Of a stretch of DNA of 64,000 bases, positions 7,282 to 16,324 are shown piece by piece. A model generated the notes under the pieces. That model was not told where the DNA came from. It did no database searches and saw only the letters and a program-made list of their open reading frames with translations. Origin of the DNA: Collinsella sp. TM10-22 (GTDB lineage Bacteria > Actinomycetota > Coriobacteriia > Coriobacteriales > Coriobacteriaceae); NCBI RefSeq assembly GCF_003466125.1, contig NZ_QSOC01000006.1:77720-141719 (forward strand), read 5' to 3'. Each line of letters starts with the position of its first letter. Within the stretch, counting starts at the first letter, position 1. A program made the translations under genes and the position numbers.

Positions 7282-8172
7282 CTAGCGTCCGCGTTCCTCC
7301 ATGATTATCTCGATCTCGTCGGCGTTGATGCCGACCATGGCCTCGCCTAGATCCTCCGAAAGCTCAGCGATGAGCCTGGCGTCGGTGAAGTTGGCCACGG
7401 CCTTGACGATGGCGGCGGCGCGCTTGGCCGGGTCGCCGCTCTTAAAGATGCCCGAGCCGACAAAGACGCCTTCGGCGCCCAACTGCATCATCAGCGCGGC
7501 GTCGGCAGGGGTTGCTACACCGCCAGCAGCAAAGTTCACCACGGGAAGCTTACCCGTGGCATGGATATCGCGCACCAGCTCGACCGGAACCTGCAGTTGC
7601 TTGGCTGCCTCAAAGAGCTCATCGTCACGCAGGGCGACAACGTCACGGATCTGCTTTTGGATCTTGCGCATGTGGCGCACGGCCTGGACCACGTCGCCCG
7701 TGCCCGGCTCGCCCTTGGTGCGAATCATCGTGGCGCCCTCGGCAACACGGCGCAGCGCCTCGCCCAGATCGCGGGCGCCGCAGACAAACGGCACGTCAAA
7801 CTGGGTCTTGTCGATGTGGTAGACATCGTCGGCGGGGGAGAGAACCTCGGACTCATCGATGTAATCGATCTCGATGGCCTGAAGGACCTGCGCCTCGACG
7901 ACGTGACCGATGCGGCACTTTGCCATGACGGGGATGGAGACGGCCTCCTGAATGCCCTTGATCATCTTGGGGTCACTCATGCGCGAAACGCCGCCGGCGG
8001 CGCGGATGTCGGCCGGGATGCGCTCGAGAGCCATGACGGCGCAGGCGCCTGCCTTCTCGGCGATGCGGGCCTGCTCGGGCGTGGTAACGTCCATGATGAC
8101 GCCGCCCTTGAGCATCTGTGCGAGCTCGCGGTTGAGTTTGACGCGATCGGCCTTGCTGGTCTGTTCTGCCAT
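7282..8172 (-). CDS. pdxS: Pyridoxal 5'-phosphate synthase, synthase subunit
   Basis: Builds PLP from ribose 5-phosphate, glyceraldehyde 3-phosphate and ammonia delivered by PdxT, as a dodecamer in the cytoplasm. 296 residues from the ATG at 8172, which follows AAGGGAG by five bases; the reading frame stays open to 8214 but without a better ribosome site. Key residues are visible: the Schiff-base lysines Lys85 ([10 protein letters not shown]) and Lys153 ([10 protein letters not shown]), Asp28 in VIMDVT, and the phosphate-binding [12 protein letters not shown]. First gene of the pdxST operon. Confidence 0.96.
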   Translation of the reverse strand: MAEQTSKADRVKLNRELAQMLKGGVIMDVTTPEQARIAEKAGACAVMALERIPADIRAAGGVSRMSDPKMIKGIQEAVSIPVMAKCRIGHVVEAQVLQAIEIDYIDESEVLSPADDVYHIDKTQFDVPFVCGARDLGEALRRVAEGATMIRTKGEPGTGDVVQAVRHMRKIQKQIRDVVALRDDELFEAAKQLQVPVELVRDIHATGKLPVVNFAAGGVATPADAALMMQLGAEGVFVGSGIFKSGDPAKRAAAIVKAVANFTDARLIAELSEDLGEAMVGINADEIEIIMEERGR

Positions 8173-8268
8173 GGTCGCTCCCTTGATTGGCATGTGCATT
8201 GCTTGACGGAACATCCTATCGGGGAGCTGGGTATGGCGAAATACTCAGTTTTCGAGATAATAACAAGG

Positions 8269-8309
8269 CCAGACTAATACCAGATTGAATGACTCGATAA
8301 GGTCAGATG
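8269..8309. promoter_or_regulatory. Direct-repeat array between pdxS and pdxR (candidate PdxR operator)
   Basis: Three similar heptamers in one orientation, CCAGACT (8269), CCAGATT (8280) and TCAGATG (8303), are spaced 11 and 23 bp apart, about one and two helical turns. MocR/PdxR proteins are known to bind direct repeats in the region between pdxR and pdxST. The specific assignment is inferred. Confidence 0.4.
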
Positions 8310-8317
8310 ATAGACTC

Positions 8318-9757
8318 ATGCTTGACTACAATTTGGAACAACGCGGCGAAGCGTCGCTCTATGAGTATGTTTACCAGCAAATTCGAGATGATATCGTTGC
8401 TGGACGCATTGCGGCGGGGGAGCATCTGCCGTCTAAGCGCGCCTTTGCCAGTCATCTGGGAATCAGTGTCATTACCATCGAGAATGCATATAGTCAGCTG
8501 CTTGCCGAGGGTTATATTCGCTCAAAGCCGCGTCGCGGCTACTATGCTTGCGAGCTTCCGGATGCACCGATTTTGGCTTTGGTTACGGGGGATATCGACC
8601 GGGATACTGTCTCTATGGACCCCGGGGCGCATGACGCCGATGGACAGATCGAGCGATTCGATGCGCTTTCTCCTTCCGCTTTGGAGGCGGCTAGGCTTTG
8701 GCAAGGCACACTACGGGCAACGCTGGCATCCGAAGACGAACGCGAGATCTTTTCGCCCGCACCAGCGCAGGGCACCGCTCGGCTACGACGCGCAATCGCT
8801 CGCCATCTGCGCGGGACACGGGGCATGAATGTTAATCCCGACAACATTGTTATCGGTGCGGGCGCCCAGCTGCTCGATACCATGTTGGTTCAGTTGCTTG
8901 GCGCGGACAAGGTGTATGCCGTCGAGGATCCGGGTTATTTGCGTCTGACACGCATCTATCAGGCTATGGGTTGCGAAGTTCGCCATATCCCGCTGGATGG
9001 TGAGGGCGTGGACTTGAGCGCTTTGCAGAAAACCGGAACAGATGTCCTTCACCTGATGCCGTCCCATCAGTATCCGACCGGCCTTGTGACGAGCATCGCG
9101 CGTCGCTATGCGCTGCTGAGCTGGGCTGCCGAGCGGCCAGACCGGTATCTCATCGAAGATGACTTCGATTGCGAGTTTCGCCTTGCTGGCAAGCCGATTC
9201 CCGCGCTCGCGTCGATCGATGCCGCTCAGTCGGTTATCTACACCAACACGTTTTCGAAGAGCCTTTCCTCGGCGTTGCGTTTGGCGTATATGGTCCTGCC
9301 CGATGACCTGATGGAGCGGTTCGGGCGCGACCTTGGTTTTTACGCCTCGTCGGTGAGCTCTGTTGACCAGGTCGCTTTAGCGCGCTTGCTGGAATCGGGT
9401 GATTACGAGCGACATGTGAACCGCGTGCGTGTTCGTGCTCGCGAGGCGCGTGATGGCCTGGCGGCGCTTGTACGGAAGACGTTTCCGGCGGGGGAGGTCT
9501 CGATCGAACATGCGGATGCGGGTCTTTACTGCATCGTGGTTGCGGAGCGTGGCGCGGGCGGAAGCTCTTTTACGCTGGCCCTCACGCGCTCGAGTATCCC
9601 TTTTATCGATATCAGTGACTGCTTTTGGTGTGCCGATGGCGCATCTGTCCCTGAAAGCTCGGCTCGAATCCTTGTCCAGTATGACGACTTGAGTTCAAAT
9701 GCGCTTAATACCCTGGAATCACAGCTAATGGGGGTGCCCTCTAGCCTAAGTGAGTAG
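8318..9757 (+). CDS. pdxR: MocR/PdxR-family regulator (GntR HTH fused to aminotransferase-like domain)
   Basis: About 479 residues from the ATG at 8318; an in-frame TTG at 8285 is possible but would overlap the putative operator. Residues ~10-75 are a GntR winged helix (LYEYVYQQIRDDIVAGRI, HLPSKRAFASHLGISVITIENAYSQLL). The rest is a fold-type I aminotransferase domain with the PLP lysine in YTNTFSKSLSSALRLAYMV and the IEDDFDCEFR motif. Such proteins sense PLP and control pdxST, and this one is divergent from pdxST, so the role is well supported by context. The last four codons (Leu-Ser-Glu-stop) lie inside a 120-bp dispersed repeat, so the C-terminus may have been reshaped by that element. 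Confidence 0.92.
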   Translation: MLDYNLEQRGEASLYEYVYQQIRDDIVAGRIAAGEHLPSKRAFASHLGISVITIENAYSQLLAEGYIRSKPRRGYYACELPDAPILALVTGDIDRDTVSMDPGAHDADGQIERFDALSPSALEAARLWQGTLRATLASEDEREIFSPAPAQGTARLRRAIARHLRGTRGMNVNPDNIVIGAGAQLLDTMLVQLLGADKVYAVEDPGYLRLTRIYQAMGCEVRHIPLDGEGVDLSALQKTGTDVLHLMPSHQYPTGLVTSIARRYALLSWAAERPDRYLIEDDFDCEFRLAGKPIPALASIDAAQSVIYTNTFSKSLSSALRLAYMVLPDDLMERFGRDLGFYASSVSSVDQVALARLLESGDYERHVNRVRVRAREARDGLAALVRKTFPAGEVSIEHADAGLYCIVVAERGAGGSSFTLALTRSSIPFIDISDCFWCADGASVPESSARILVQYDDLSSNALNTLESQLMGVPSSLSE

Positions 9758-9866
9758 ACCTTTAGCTCTTTGGTGACCAGGCAGTTTTGTAACAAGCTAT
9801 CTACCTGCGGTTTTGAAAAGCAGGATGACCGGCCTGCTCGGGATGCTCCAAAAAGTCTACTCACTT
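9746..9866. repeat. 120-bp dispersed repeat with terminal inverted repeats, copy A
   Basis: It begins CTAAGTGAGTAG and ends CTACTCACTT, terminal inverted repeats of about 12 bp (right end slightly eroded). The interior shares AAGCTATCTACCTGCGGTTTT with copy B at 11164. The left end supplies the last three codons and stop of pdxR. The remaining ~180 bases to the next gene hold no recognisable feature. Confidence 0.85.
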
Positions 9867-10047
9867 GCCGCGCAAAGCTTCTCCATGAGAAAAAAGGGGT
9901 TTTCAAAAGGGCTTCGTCCAGTTCTTGGCAAGCTATTGGTCAGTTGGGGAGGGCTGTTGAAAACTTAGCGGTCCGCTCGGTGCCATTTTTGGTACGTTCG
10001 CGCCAATGCGAGACTGGCTGGGTTGAAATTCGTGTTTTCCTGTGCCT

Positions 10048-11175
10048 ATGAAGGATCTACTTTGTGACATATCGGCTTTTAGGTACTGGCGTTTGCCTCC
10101 TCAAGCCCTCGCTTTGTGTCCGCCACTTCCACGACCGGAAGAAGACCGGCAGCGATATGGCCTCGCCCGTAACCCGACGGCTGCGGTCGTGCTCGGCTTG
10201 CCGTTGCATACATTGGTTGGGACGAGAAATAAGCGGACTTGTCCTGCCAGCGTTAGGCAACGGCTGTTCCTTGGTGAGCTTCCCAGGGAATCCGTGCTGG
10301 AAACGGAACATGGGTTTTTGGTCACATCTCCTTTGCTGACGGCATTCATCATGTCGCGGCATCTGACGGATCTCCAGCTGCTTTTGGTATTAGCGGAGAT
10401 GTGCGGCTTGTTTACGGTTTGTGCCTTGCCAGCAGCACTCGAGGCAGAGCTTTCGCGTGCAATTGAGTCGGGCGCGATTCCGGCAACCTTTGGTTGGGCA
10501 CGTTGCCCGTCCGAGGACGGTGCCGCCTCAAATATGTGGCGGCGCGACGCTTTGGTTTTGGACGGAGATCTTGACCGTTTTTGTTCAGATGTTTGTGGGA
10601 TGCGTTACGGCAAGCGATTTGTCGCGGTATCGCATCTCGTTCCACTGGGTGCCGCATCGCCTTTTGAGGTTGAGACGTATTTGTTGCTTGGGTTGCCACG
10701 ATCACTGGGAGGCGAAGGTTTTTGCGGCATAGAGCTTAATGTTGAAGTGATGCTAAGCACAAGTGCTCGATCGATTGTGGGAAAGTCCCGCGTATATATC
10801 GACCTACTGTTGTCTTCGCCGAACGGAAAGCGGCAGGTGGCCATCGAATGTCAGGGGAAGGCCTCGCACGGGCGAGCGGGGGATGGCTTGCGTGACGCCG
10901 ACCGCATGACGGCGCTTCAGGCAATGGGCTACGATGTATTTCTCCTGACACACGGACAGATATCCGATGAGGATAGATTTCGCGCGATTGTTAAGGCCGT
11001 ATGCAGGTTGCTCGATGTTGAATATCGCGATAAAAGCTCGGAGGAGCAGGGGGCCGAGGCGTTACTCCGGTCTGAGCTGTTCGTTGACTGGTCAAAACTG
11101 GGAGAAATCGACAAAAAGATACCCGTTAGATACAAAAAGGCCCGATCGTGGGCGGCTGCTAATCTAAGTGAGTAG
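10048..11175 (+). CDS. Hypothetical protein with Vsr/DUF559-like PD-(D/E)XK nuclease domain
   Basis: About 375 residues; an in-frame GTG at 10042 is an alternative and no clear ribosome site is visible. The N-terminal ~220 residues are not recognised, though the general plan recalls AbiEi-like regulators. The C-terminal region resembles DUF559/Vsr-type endonuclease folds: VYIDLLLSS (acidic residue), VAIECQGK (ExQ), then DADRMTALQAMGYDVFLLTHGQI, matching the usual DR..L...GY.V...T..Q pattern. DNA composition is clearly lower in GC than neighbours, suggesting transfer. The gene is bracketed by repeat copies A and B, and its last codons (Leu-Ser-Glu-stop) come from copy B. Function unknown; a nuclease of a defence or mobile unit is a guess. 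Confidence 0.7.
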   Translation: MKDLLCDISAFRYWRLPPQALALCPPLPRPEEDRQRYGLARNPTAAVVLGLPLHTLVGTRNKRTCPASVRQRLFLGELPRESVLETEHGFLVTSPLLTAFIMSRHLTDLQLLLVLAEMCGLFTVCALPAALEAELSRAIESGAIPATFGWARCPSEDGAASNMWRRDALVLDGDLDRFCSDVCGMRYGKRFVAVSHLVPLGAASPFEVETYLLLGLPRSLGGEGFCGIELNVEVMLSTSARSIVGKSRVYIDLLLSSPNGKRQVAIECQGKASHGRAGDGLRDADRMTALQAMGYDVFLLTHGQISDEDRFRAIVKAVCRLLDVEYRDKSSEEQGAEALLRSELFVDWSKLGEIDKKIPVRYKKARSWAAANLSE

Positions 11176-11286
11176 ACTTATGGCGTGATGGCGACCAGAT
11201 TGTTTTGCGGCAAGCTATCTACCTGCGGTTTTATAAAGCAATACGGGTGGTCTGCTCGACAAGTTCCCAAAAGGCTACTCACTTAG
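11164..11286. repeat. 120-bp dispersed repeat with terminal inverted repeats, copy B
   Basis: Perfect ends CTAAGTGAGTAG and CTACTCACTTAG, exact inverse complements of each other, 123 bp apart end to end. It shares interior blocks with copy A (CTATCTACCTGCGGTTTT) and copy C (TACGGGT). The left end encodes the C-terminal Leu-Ser-Glu-stop of the nuclease-like gene. Confidence 0.88.
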
Positions 11287-11352
11287 TTTTTGACGCGAAG
11301 CCGATGTCAAAGGTGGTCCTATTTTGGGACGTTAACTGGTTCGCAAGACACG

Positions 11353-11383
11353 AAAAAGGCCCGAACCATGCGGTCCGGGCCTT
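11353..11383 (-). terminator. Terminator of rubrerythrin gene
   Basis: On the minus strand AAGGCCCGG pairs with CCGGGCCTT-like sequence around a short loop and is followed by TTTTTC, just downstream of the rubrerythrin stop. Confidence 0.85.
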
Positions 11384-11416
11384 ATCGAGCTAGAGATTAT
11401 CTCTCAGGCGATTGGC

Positions 11417-11977
11417 TTAGCCAAAGTAGCGCTTGAGCAGGCCGGCGAAAGCCTTGCCGTGGCGAGCCTCGTCGCGAGCCATCTCGTGCACGGTGTCGTG
11501 GATGGCATCGAGGCCAGCGGCCTTGGCGCGCTTGGCAAGATCGGTCTTTCCGGCGGTGGCGCCGTTCTCGGCCTCAACGCGCATCTCGAGGTTCTTCTTG
11601 GTGGAGTCGGTCACGACCTCGCCCAGGAGCTCAGCGAACTTGGCGGCATGCTCGGCCTCCTCGTGCGCAGCCTTCTCCCAGTACAGGCCGATCTCGGGAT
11701 AGCCCTCGCGATGAGCGACGCGAGCCATGGCCAGGTACATACCGACCTCGGAGCACTCGCCCTCAAAGTTGGCGCGCAGGTCAGCAACGATATCCTCGGA
11801 GACACCCTCCATCTTGGCGACGCCCACGACGTGCTCGGCAGCCCACTCGAGCTGGCCCTCCTCCTGCTTCAGGAAACGAGAACCGGGAACGCCGCACTGG
11901 GGGCATTTGAAATCCTCGGGCAGCTGGTCGCCGTCGAACTCTTCCACATAACCGCAAACGGGGCAAACAAACTTCAT
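11417..11977 (-). CDS. Reverse rubrerythrin (rubredoxin-first), NADH peroxidase type
   Basis: 186-residue cytoplasmic non-haem iron protein that reduces hydrogen peroxide in anaerobes. The N-terminal rubredoxin-like domain has Cys5, Cys8, Cys25 and Cys28 (CPVCGY, CPQCG). A four-helix ferritin-like diiron domain follows, with ligand motifs [19 protein letters not shown] and DEARHGKAF. Having the rubredoxin domain first is the reverse-rubrerythrin order known from Clostridia. The ATG at 11977 is chosen because it starts the rubredoxin domain and follows AAAGGATCG; the frame remains open to 12070 without a ribosome site. It is divergent from the alcohol dehydrogenase gene. Confidence 0.93.
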   Translation of the reverse strand: MKFVCPVCGYVEEFDGDQLPEDFKCPQCGVPGSRFLKQEEGQLEWAAEHVVGVAKMEGVSEDIVADLRANFEGECSEVGMYLAMARVAHREGYPEIGLYWEKAAHEEAEHAAKFAELLGEVVTDSTKKNLEMRVEAENGATAGKTDLAKRAKAAGLDAIHDTVHEMARDEARHGKAFAGLLKRYFG

Positions 11978-12135
11978 GATTCGATCCTTTCGATCGATGG
12001 CGATGGAGCGCTCGTCCGGTCCCGTAAGGGCCCTCTCCGGACGCGCGTCTTGACGAGTTCTATTATCCATAAATGCAACCGAATGTGAAGCCTATTAGGA
12101 ATGATTTTTAATAAAAAAATTTGAGCTTGTGAAGA

Positions 12136-12215
12136 TGTTGATTGATTAACGATTGGCAGGCCGCCCGAGACCTCCGATGAGTACAATCGGTCGAGCAAAT
12201 GTTGACCCATCAACA
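12136..12215 (+). promoter_or_regulatory. Two Rex-like operators upstream of alcohol dehydrogenase operon
   Basis: TGTTGA-CCCA-TCAACA (12200-12215) is a perfect inverted repeat just before the ribosome site of the Fe-alcohol dehydrogenase, and TGTTGA-TTGA-TTAACG (12136-12151) is a near copy. The form resembles the TTGTTAANNNNTTAACAA site of clostridial Rex repressors, which sense NADH/NAD+ and typically control alcohol dehydrogenase genes. Rex itself is not in the window. Confidence 0.6.
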
Positions 12216-12233
12216 AATGAAGGAGCTTCCTTT

Positions 12234-13454
12234 ATGCATCTAGCCCGTCGCGCCTGGTGCCGAACGTATCAGATGGTTTTTCGCATCGCATTGCCGGTGC
12301 TGCCCTATAACGTGCCGCATATTCTGGAGCATGCCGAGGATGTCCCCGCGGTGCTTCAAAAACGCTCGATACAACGGGTTCTTATCGTGACGGATCCCGG
12401 TATTGCCCGTCTGGGGCTTACGGCACCGCTCGAGACGGCGCTCGCGTCCAAGGGAATCGGCGTTGCGATCTATGCCAAAACATCGGCAAACCCTACGGTC
12501 TCAAACGTGGAGGAAGCGGCGTCCCTGTATCGGGAGAACGCCTGCCAGGCCGTTATCGGCTTTGGCGGCGGCTCGGCCATGGACTGTGCCAAGGGTGTGG
12601 GCGCACGCATCGCACAGCCAAACAAGCCCATCAACAAGATGCGTGGCCTGCTGCGCGTTCATCGTCGCCTGCCGCTGCTCATCGCCGTCCCCACTACGGC
12701 GGGTACGGGTAGCGAGGTCACGCTCGCAGCGGTCATTACCGATGACAAGACGCACTACAAGTACCCCATTAACGACTTTGTGCTTATCCCGCGCTTTGCG
12801 GTGTACGACCCCGAGTTTACGCGCGGCCTGCCCGCCTCCATTACGGGACAAACGGGTATGGATGCCCTGACGCATGCCGTCGAGGCCTTTATCGGCCGCA
12901 GCACCACGCCCTATACGCGCAAGATGGCGCGTCAGGCGGTACAGCTCATCCACGATTATTTGCTCGAGGCCTATGAGCACGGCGACAACATGCGTGCGCG
13001 CCGCAATATGCTTTCTGCAGCGTATAAGGCGGGTGTTGCGTTTACGCGCTCCTACGTTGGATACGTTCATGCCATTGCACACAGCCTGGGCGGACGATAC
13101 GGGATTCCGCATGGCCTGGCCAACGCCATCATCCTGCCGCATATGCTTCGCGCTTATGGTGACGCCGCCGCCCCCAAGCTCGCCGATCTTGCTCGCATGG
13201 CGGACATTGCGCCGGCTACCGCGCAGGACGGTCTTGCGGCCGAGGCCTTTATCGATTGGGTCGATCGCATGAACGTTGCTCTGGGTATCCCCAAATATGT
13301 GACAGGCATTTGCCGCTCCGACATTCCCGAAATGGCAATGCACGCCGATGCCGAGGCTAATCCGCTATATCCCGTTCCACTTTTGATGGACCGTTTGGAG
13401 CTCGAGCGTATGTACGAGGTCGTAGCGGGTGGTATGTTTGAGGGCGAGAACTAG
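12234..13454 (+). CDS. Iron-containing alcohol dehydrogenase
   Basis: 406-residue group III (Fe-dependent) alcohol dehydrogenase, interconverting an aldehyde and alcohol with NAD(P)H. Visible features are the dinucleotide-binding GFGGGSAMDCAKGV, PTTAGTGSEVT, the metal-binding TGMDALTHAVEAF (Asp and His ligands) and HAIAHSLGGRYGIPHGLANAI (two further His ligands). The ATG at 12234 follows AAGGAGC; upstream codons would cross the Rex-like sites. Eight bases separate its stop from the aldehyde dehydrogenase gene, so the two are co-transcribed and probably form an aldehyde-to-alcohol or fatty-aldehyde redox pair. Confidence 0.93.
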   Translation: MHLARRAWCRTYQMVFRIALPVLPYNVPHILEHAEDVPAVLQKRSIQRVLIVTDPGIARLGLTAPLETALASKGIGVAIYAKTSANPTVSNVEEAASLYRENACQAVIGFGGGSAMDCAKGVGARIAQPNKPINKMRGLLRVHRRLPLLIAVPTTAGTGSEVTLAAVITDDKTHYKYPINDFVLIPRFAVYDPEFTRGLPASITGQTGMDALTHAVEAFIGRSTTPYTRKMARQAVQLIHDYLLEAYEHGDNMRARRNMLSAAYKAGVAFTRSYVGYVHAIAHSLGGRYGIPHGLANAIILPHMLRAYGDAAAPKLADLARMADIAPATAQDGLAAEAFIDWVDRMNVALGIPKYVTGICRSDIPEMAMHADAEANPLYPVPLLMDRLELERMYEVVAGGMFEGEN

Positions 13455-13462
13455 GAGGGCCC

Positions 13463-14842
13463 ATGAACACCGAGGAAATCGCGCGCATCGTTGCCGATCA
13501 CCGCGCCTATTTTAAGACGCATGCCACGTTTGATGTCGATGCTCGCCGTCGCGCGCTCGTGAGCTTGCGTGATGCGGTACAGGCGCACGAGGCCAATATT
13601 GCCCATGCGCTCAAGACCGATTTGGGCAAGTCGCACGACGAGGCATATATGTGCGAGATCGGCACGTCGCTTTCCGAGATTCGTCATCAGATTGCGCACG
13701 TGGCTCGATGGAGTCGCCCGCGCCTGCGCCCGTGTGACCTCGCCAACGCCGTGAGTGTGTGCAAGACGCAGGCCGTGCCCTATGGCGTTACGCTCATCAT
13801 GGCTCCTTGGAACTATCCGTTTTTGTTGACGCTCGAGCCGCTTGCCGGCGCCCTTGCCGCGGGCAATACCGTGGTCATCAAGCCGAGCGCCTATGCCCCG
13901 GCTTCGAGCGCGGTGCTCAAGCAAATCTGCGAAGAGGCATTTGATCCGCGCCTGGTAACGGTTGTCGAGGGCGGGCGCGCCGAGAACGAAGCGCTGCTCG
14001 ATGAGTGCTGGGACAAGATTTTCTTTACCGGTAGCGTTCCGGTCGGCAAACTCGTCATGGAGCGGGCAAGTAAAAACCTTACGCCCGTGACGCTCGAGCT
14101 GGGTGGAAAGAGTCCCTGCATCGTAGATGCAACGGCAAACTTGAAGGTCGCGGCACGGCGTATCGCCTTTGGTAAATGGCTTAACGTGGGGCAGACCTGC
14201 GTGGCGCCCGACTACCTGCTGGTCGATAGACGCGTGCACGACGAGCTGCTGGGCCTTATCAAGGAGGAAGTCCGCCGTATGTTTGGCGAGCATCCGCTCG
14301 ACAACGAGGATTACGGCCATATCGTCAACGCCAAGCACTTTGCGCGCGTGCGCGGGCTGATCGATCCCGATAAGGTTGTGCTTGGTGGCGCGGCGCGCGA
14401 GATGTCGCTCAAGATTGAGCCGACGATTCTGGATGGCGTGACCCCCGATGACGCCGTAATGCAGGAGGAGATTTTCGGCCCCATCTTGCCGGTGCTGACG
14501 TTTGAGAGCCTGGATGAGGTCGAGGCGTTCATCGCGAATCGCCCAACGCCGCTGGCCCTGTACGTCTTTAGTCAGGACCGTGCGGTTCAGCAGCGCTTTG
14601 TGCGCTACGTGCCCTTTGGCGGCGGCTGCATTAACGATACGATTGTGCACCTGGCCACGAGCCATATGGGCTTTGGCGGCATGGGCGCGAGCGGCATGGG
14701 GCAGTACCATGGCCGCGAGAGCTTCGATACGTTTAGCCACAAGAAGAGCATCGTGAACAAGGCAACCTGGCTGGACGTGCCGTTTCGGTATGCGCCCTAC
14801 GCAAGCTGGAAACACAAATTCGTGCGCATGTTTGTGCATTAG
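13463..14842 (+). CDS. Aldehyde dehydrogenase, ALDH3-like
   Basis: 459-residue NAD(P)-dependent aldehyde dehydrogenase. The length and C-terminal end fit class 3 / fatty-aldehyde enzymes. Cofactor region: APWNYPFLLTLEPLAGALAAGN and FFTGSVPVGK. The general base is the Glu in LELGGKSP and the catalytic nucleophile is Cys246 in GQTCVAPDY. PFGGGCINDT and the conserved GASGMGQYHG are also present. Ribosome site AGGAGGG before the ATG. Second gene of the Rex-associated operon. Confidence 0.93.
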   Translation: MNTEEIARIVADHRAYFKTHATFDVDARRRALVSLRDAVQAHEANIAHALKTDLGKSHDEAYMCEIGTSLSEIRHQIAHVARWSRPRLRPCDLANAVSVCKTQAVPYGVTLIMAPWNYPFLLTLEPLAGALAAGNTVVIKPSAYAPASSAVLKQICEEAFDPRLVTVVEGGRAENEALLDECWDKIFFTGSVPVGKLVMERASKNLTPVTLELGGKSPCIVDATANLKVAARRIAFGKWLNVGQTCVAPDYLLVDRRVHDELLGLIKEEVRRMFGEHPLDNEDYGHIVNAKHFARVRGLIDPDKVVLGGAAREMSLKIEPTILDGVTPDDAVMQEEIFGPILPVLTFESLDEVEAFIANRPTPLALYVFSQDRAVQQRFVRYVPFGGGCINDTIVHLATSHMGFGGMGASGMGQYHGRESFDTFSHKKSIVNKATWLDVPFRYAPYASWKHKFVRMFVH

Positions 14843-14907
14843 AATCGATGACACAGAGACAAGCCAAATGGCCGCCCCCGCGTAAGCGAAGGCGGCCATT
14901 TCTCATG
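14831..14907 (+). repeat. GGCCGCC hairpin repeat / terminator after aldehyde dehydrogenase, copy 1
   Basis: AAATGGCCGCC (14866-14876) pairs with GGCGGCCATTT (14891-14901), followed by a short pyrimidine run, so it likely ends the operon. The whole 75-base segment, beginning with TTTGTGCATTAGAATCGATG inside the last codons of the dehydrogenase, recurs at 17402-17477 with paired changes in the stem (AAATGG/CCATTT against AAGTGG/CCACTT). Confidence 0.75.
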
Positions 14908-15084
14908 CCCAAGCGCTGGGGCGTGGAGCGTTCTGATGGCAACGCGCAGGGGCGGGACGCCAGATCGGTGCTAGAATACGGGACGACCGCAGCAAAGGGG
15001 AGATTATGCATATGTTCGAGAGCTACATGGACTGATGACGCTCAGGCTGTCTCGTTTGGTTTTCATATGCATGAGGGGTTTGCT

Positions 15085-16284
15085 ATGTCCCGCCTTCTTT
15101 CTCCATCGCACCGTTTGGTTGCGGTAAATTTCTTTATACAGCTTGCATTTCAGTCGACGTATTTTGTCGGCATCATTGGCTGCGGCACCTACGTTCTCGG
15201 GGCCGGCGCATTTGAGACGTCCGCACTCGTGTTTGGACTCAACCTGGTGCTCATCTTTGCAACGTTTTGCTCCGGCGCACTTGTGGACTCCTTGGGCCCG
15301 CGTCATGTGCTTCTAGCCGTTTGCGTCCTGCTTTGCGCATCGGGCGTTTTTGGTCTCGTTGCTCCCGTGTCCTATTCCGCGCTTGCGCTACTCGCCATCT
15401 CTACCGGGCTGTTGTTTGGCGCGGGGACTACGGCCATGGACGCCTATCCGCGCTTTTTGACGGAAGTCCCCGATGAGCTTCTGCGCATTAACGGCCTCAA
15501 TAACATCGCGACAAGTGTCGCGGTGATCGTTGGACCTGCGCTTGGAGGCGTTATCGCTTCGGTCTTTTCCAACCAAGGGGTGTTTTTCCTGCTTGCGGTG
15601 GCACCTGTTCCCGCTCTGCTGCTTGCGACCTCGTTGCGTGAAGGCGCTGCTGTTCAGGGCTTCGCTAAGCCGGAGTCTCGCGCTGAGGCGACGGGCTTGC
15701 GATCGCTTTGGGAAGGCGTTATTGCCACGGCAGCTGATGCCGACCTGCGTCTGATTTTTCTCATGGGCTTTATGGGCTTCTTTTCCTACGGGGCATTCGA
15801 TTCGCTCGAGTCGCTGTTCTACCGCGATGTTCTCTGCGTGGGTACGGAGTGGATGGGATGGTTGTCGGCCATTGCTGGCATCGGCGGAACACTGGGGTCG
15901 TACATAATCATGCGTGTGCCGTCGGGACGCATCAGGCTGGAGCTTCTGGCGGCGATGCTGCTGGTGACGGGTGTGGGCTCCGTTGTGTATGTGGGTACCG
16001 CCCATGTTGCCGCTGCTGCGGTGGGGCAGCTTGTCTGTGGCATTGGTTTTGGCGCCATGGGACCGGTGCGCGTCACACTCACCCAGCGCTTGAGCGACCC
16101 TGCCAAGGTGGGGCGCGTGCTGGGCGTGATGCGCGTGGGCCTCAACGGCGCAGGCGTGCTGCCTCTGGTCGTTGCTCCGTTTTTGGCCGACGCCTTTGGC
16201 GTGCAGGGAGTGCTTGTTGGCGCAAGCCTGGCAACGGCCGCTATCGCCTGCACGTTTTGGGCAATCGCCCGGCGTCGGGGCTAG
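15085..16284 (+). CDS. Major facilitator superfamily transporter
   Basis: 399-residue, roughly twelve-helix permease. Hydrophobic segments run throughout; the loop GALVDSLGPRHVLLAV after the second helix is the MFS motif-A position (D...GRR-like), and GVMRVGLNGAGVLPLVVAPFLADAFG lies late. The ATG at 15085 follows GAGGGG by seven bases; the frame is open further upstream but crosses the terminator of the previous operon. The substrate is not readable. Single gene. Confidence 0.85.
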   Translation: MSRLLSPSHRLVAVNFFIQLAFQSTYFVGIIGCGTYVLGAGAFETSALVFGLNLVLIFATFCSGALVDSLGPRHVLLAVCVLLCASGVFGLVAPVSYSALALLAISTGLLFGAGTTAMDAYPRFLTEVPDELLRINGLNNIATSVAVIVGPALGGVIASVFSNQGVFFLLAVAPVPALLLATSLREGAAVQGFAKPESRAEATGLRSLWEGVIATAADADLRLIFLMGFMGFFSYGAFDSLESLFYRDVLCVGTEWMGWLSAIAGIGGTLGSYIIMRVPSGRIRLELLAAMLLVTGVGSVVYVGTAHVAAAAVGQLVCGIGFGAMGPVRVTLTQRLSDPAKVGRVLGVMRVGLNGAGVLPLVVAPFLADAFGVQGVLVGASLATAAIACTFWAIARRRG

Positions 16285-16324
16285 GCTCTCGGCATTCCGC
16301 TTGCCTTGCTGAATAGGTCGCATG

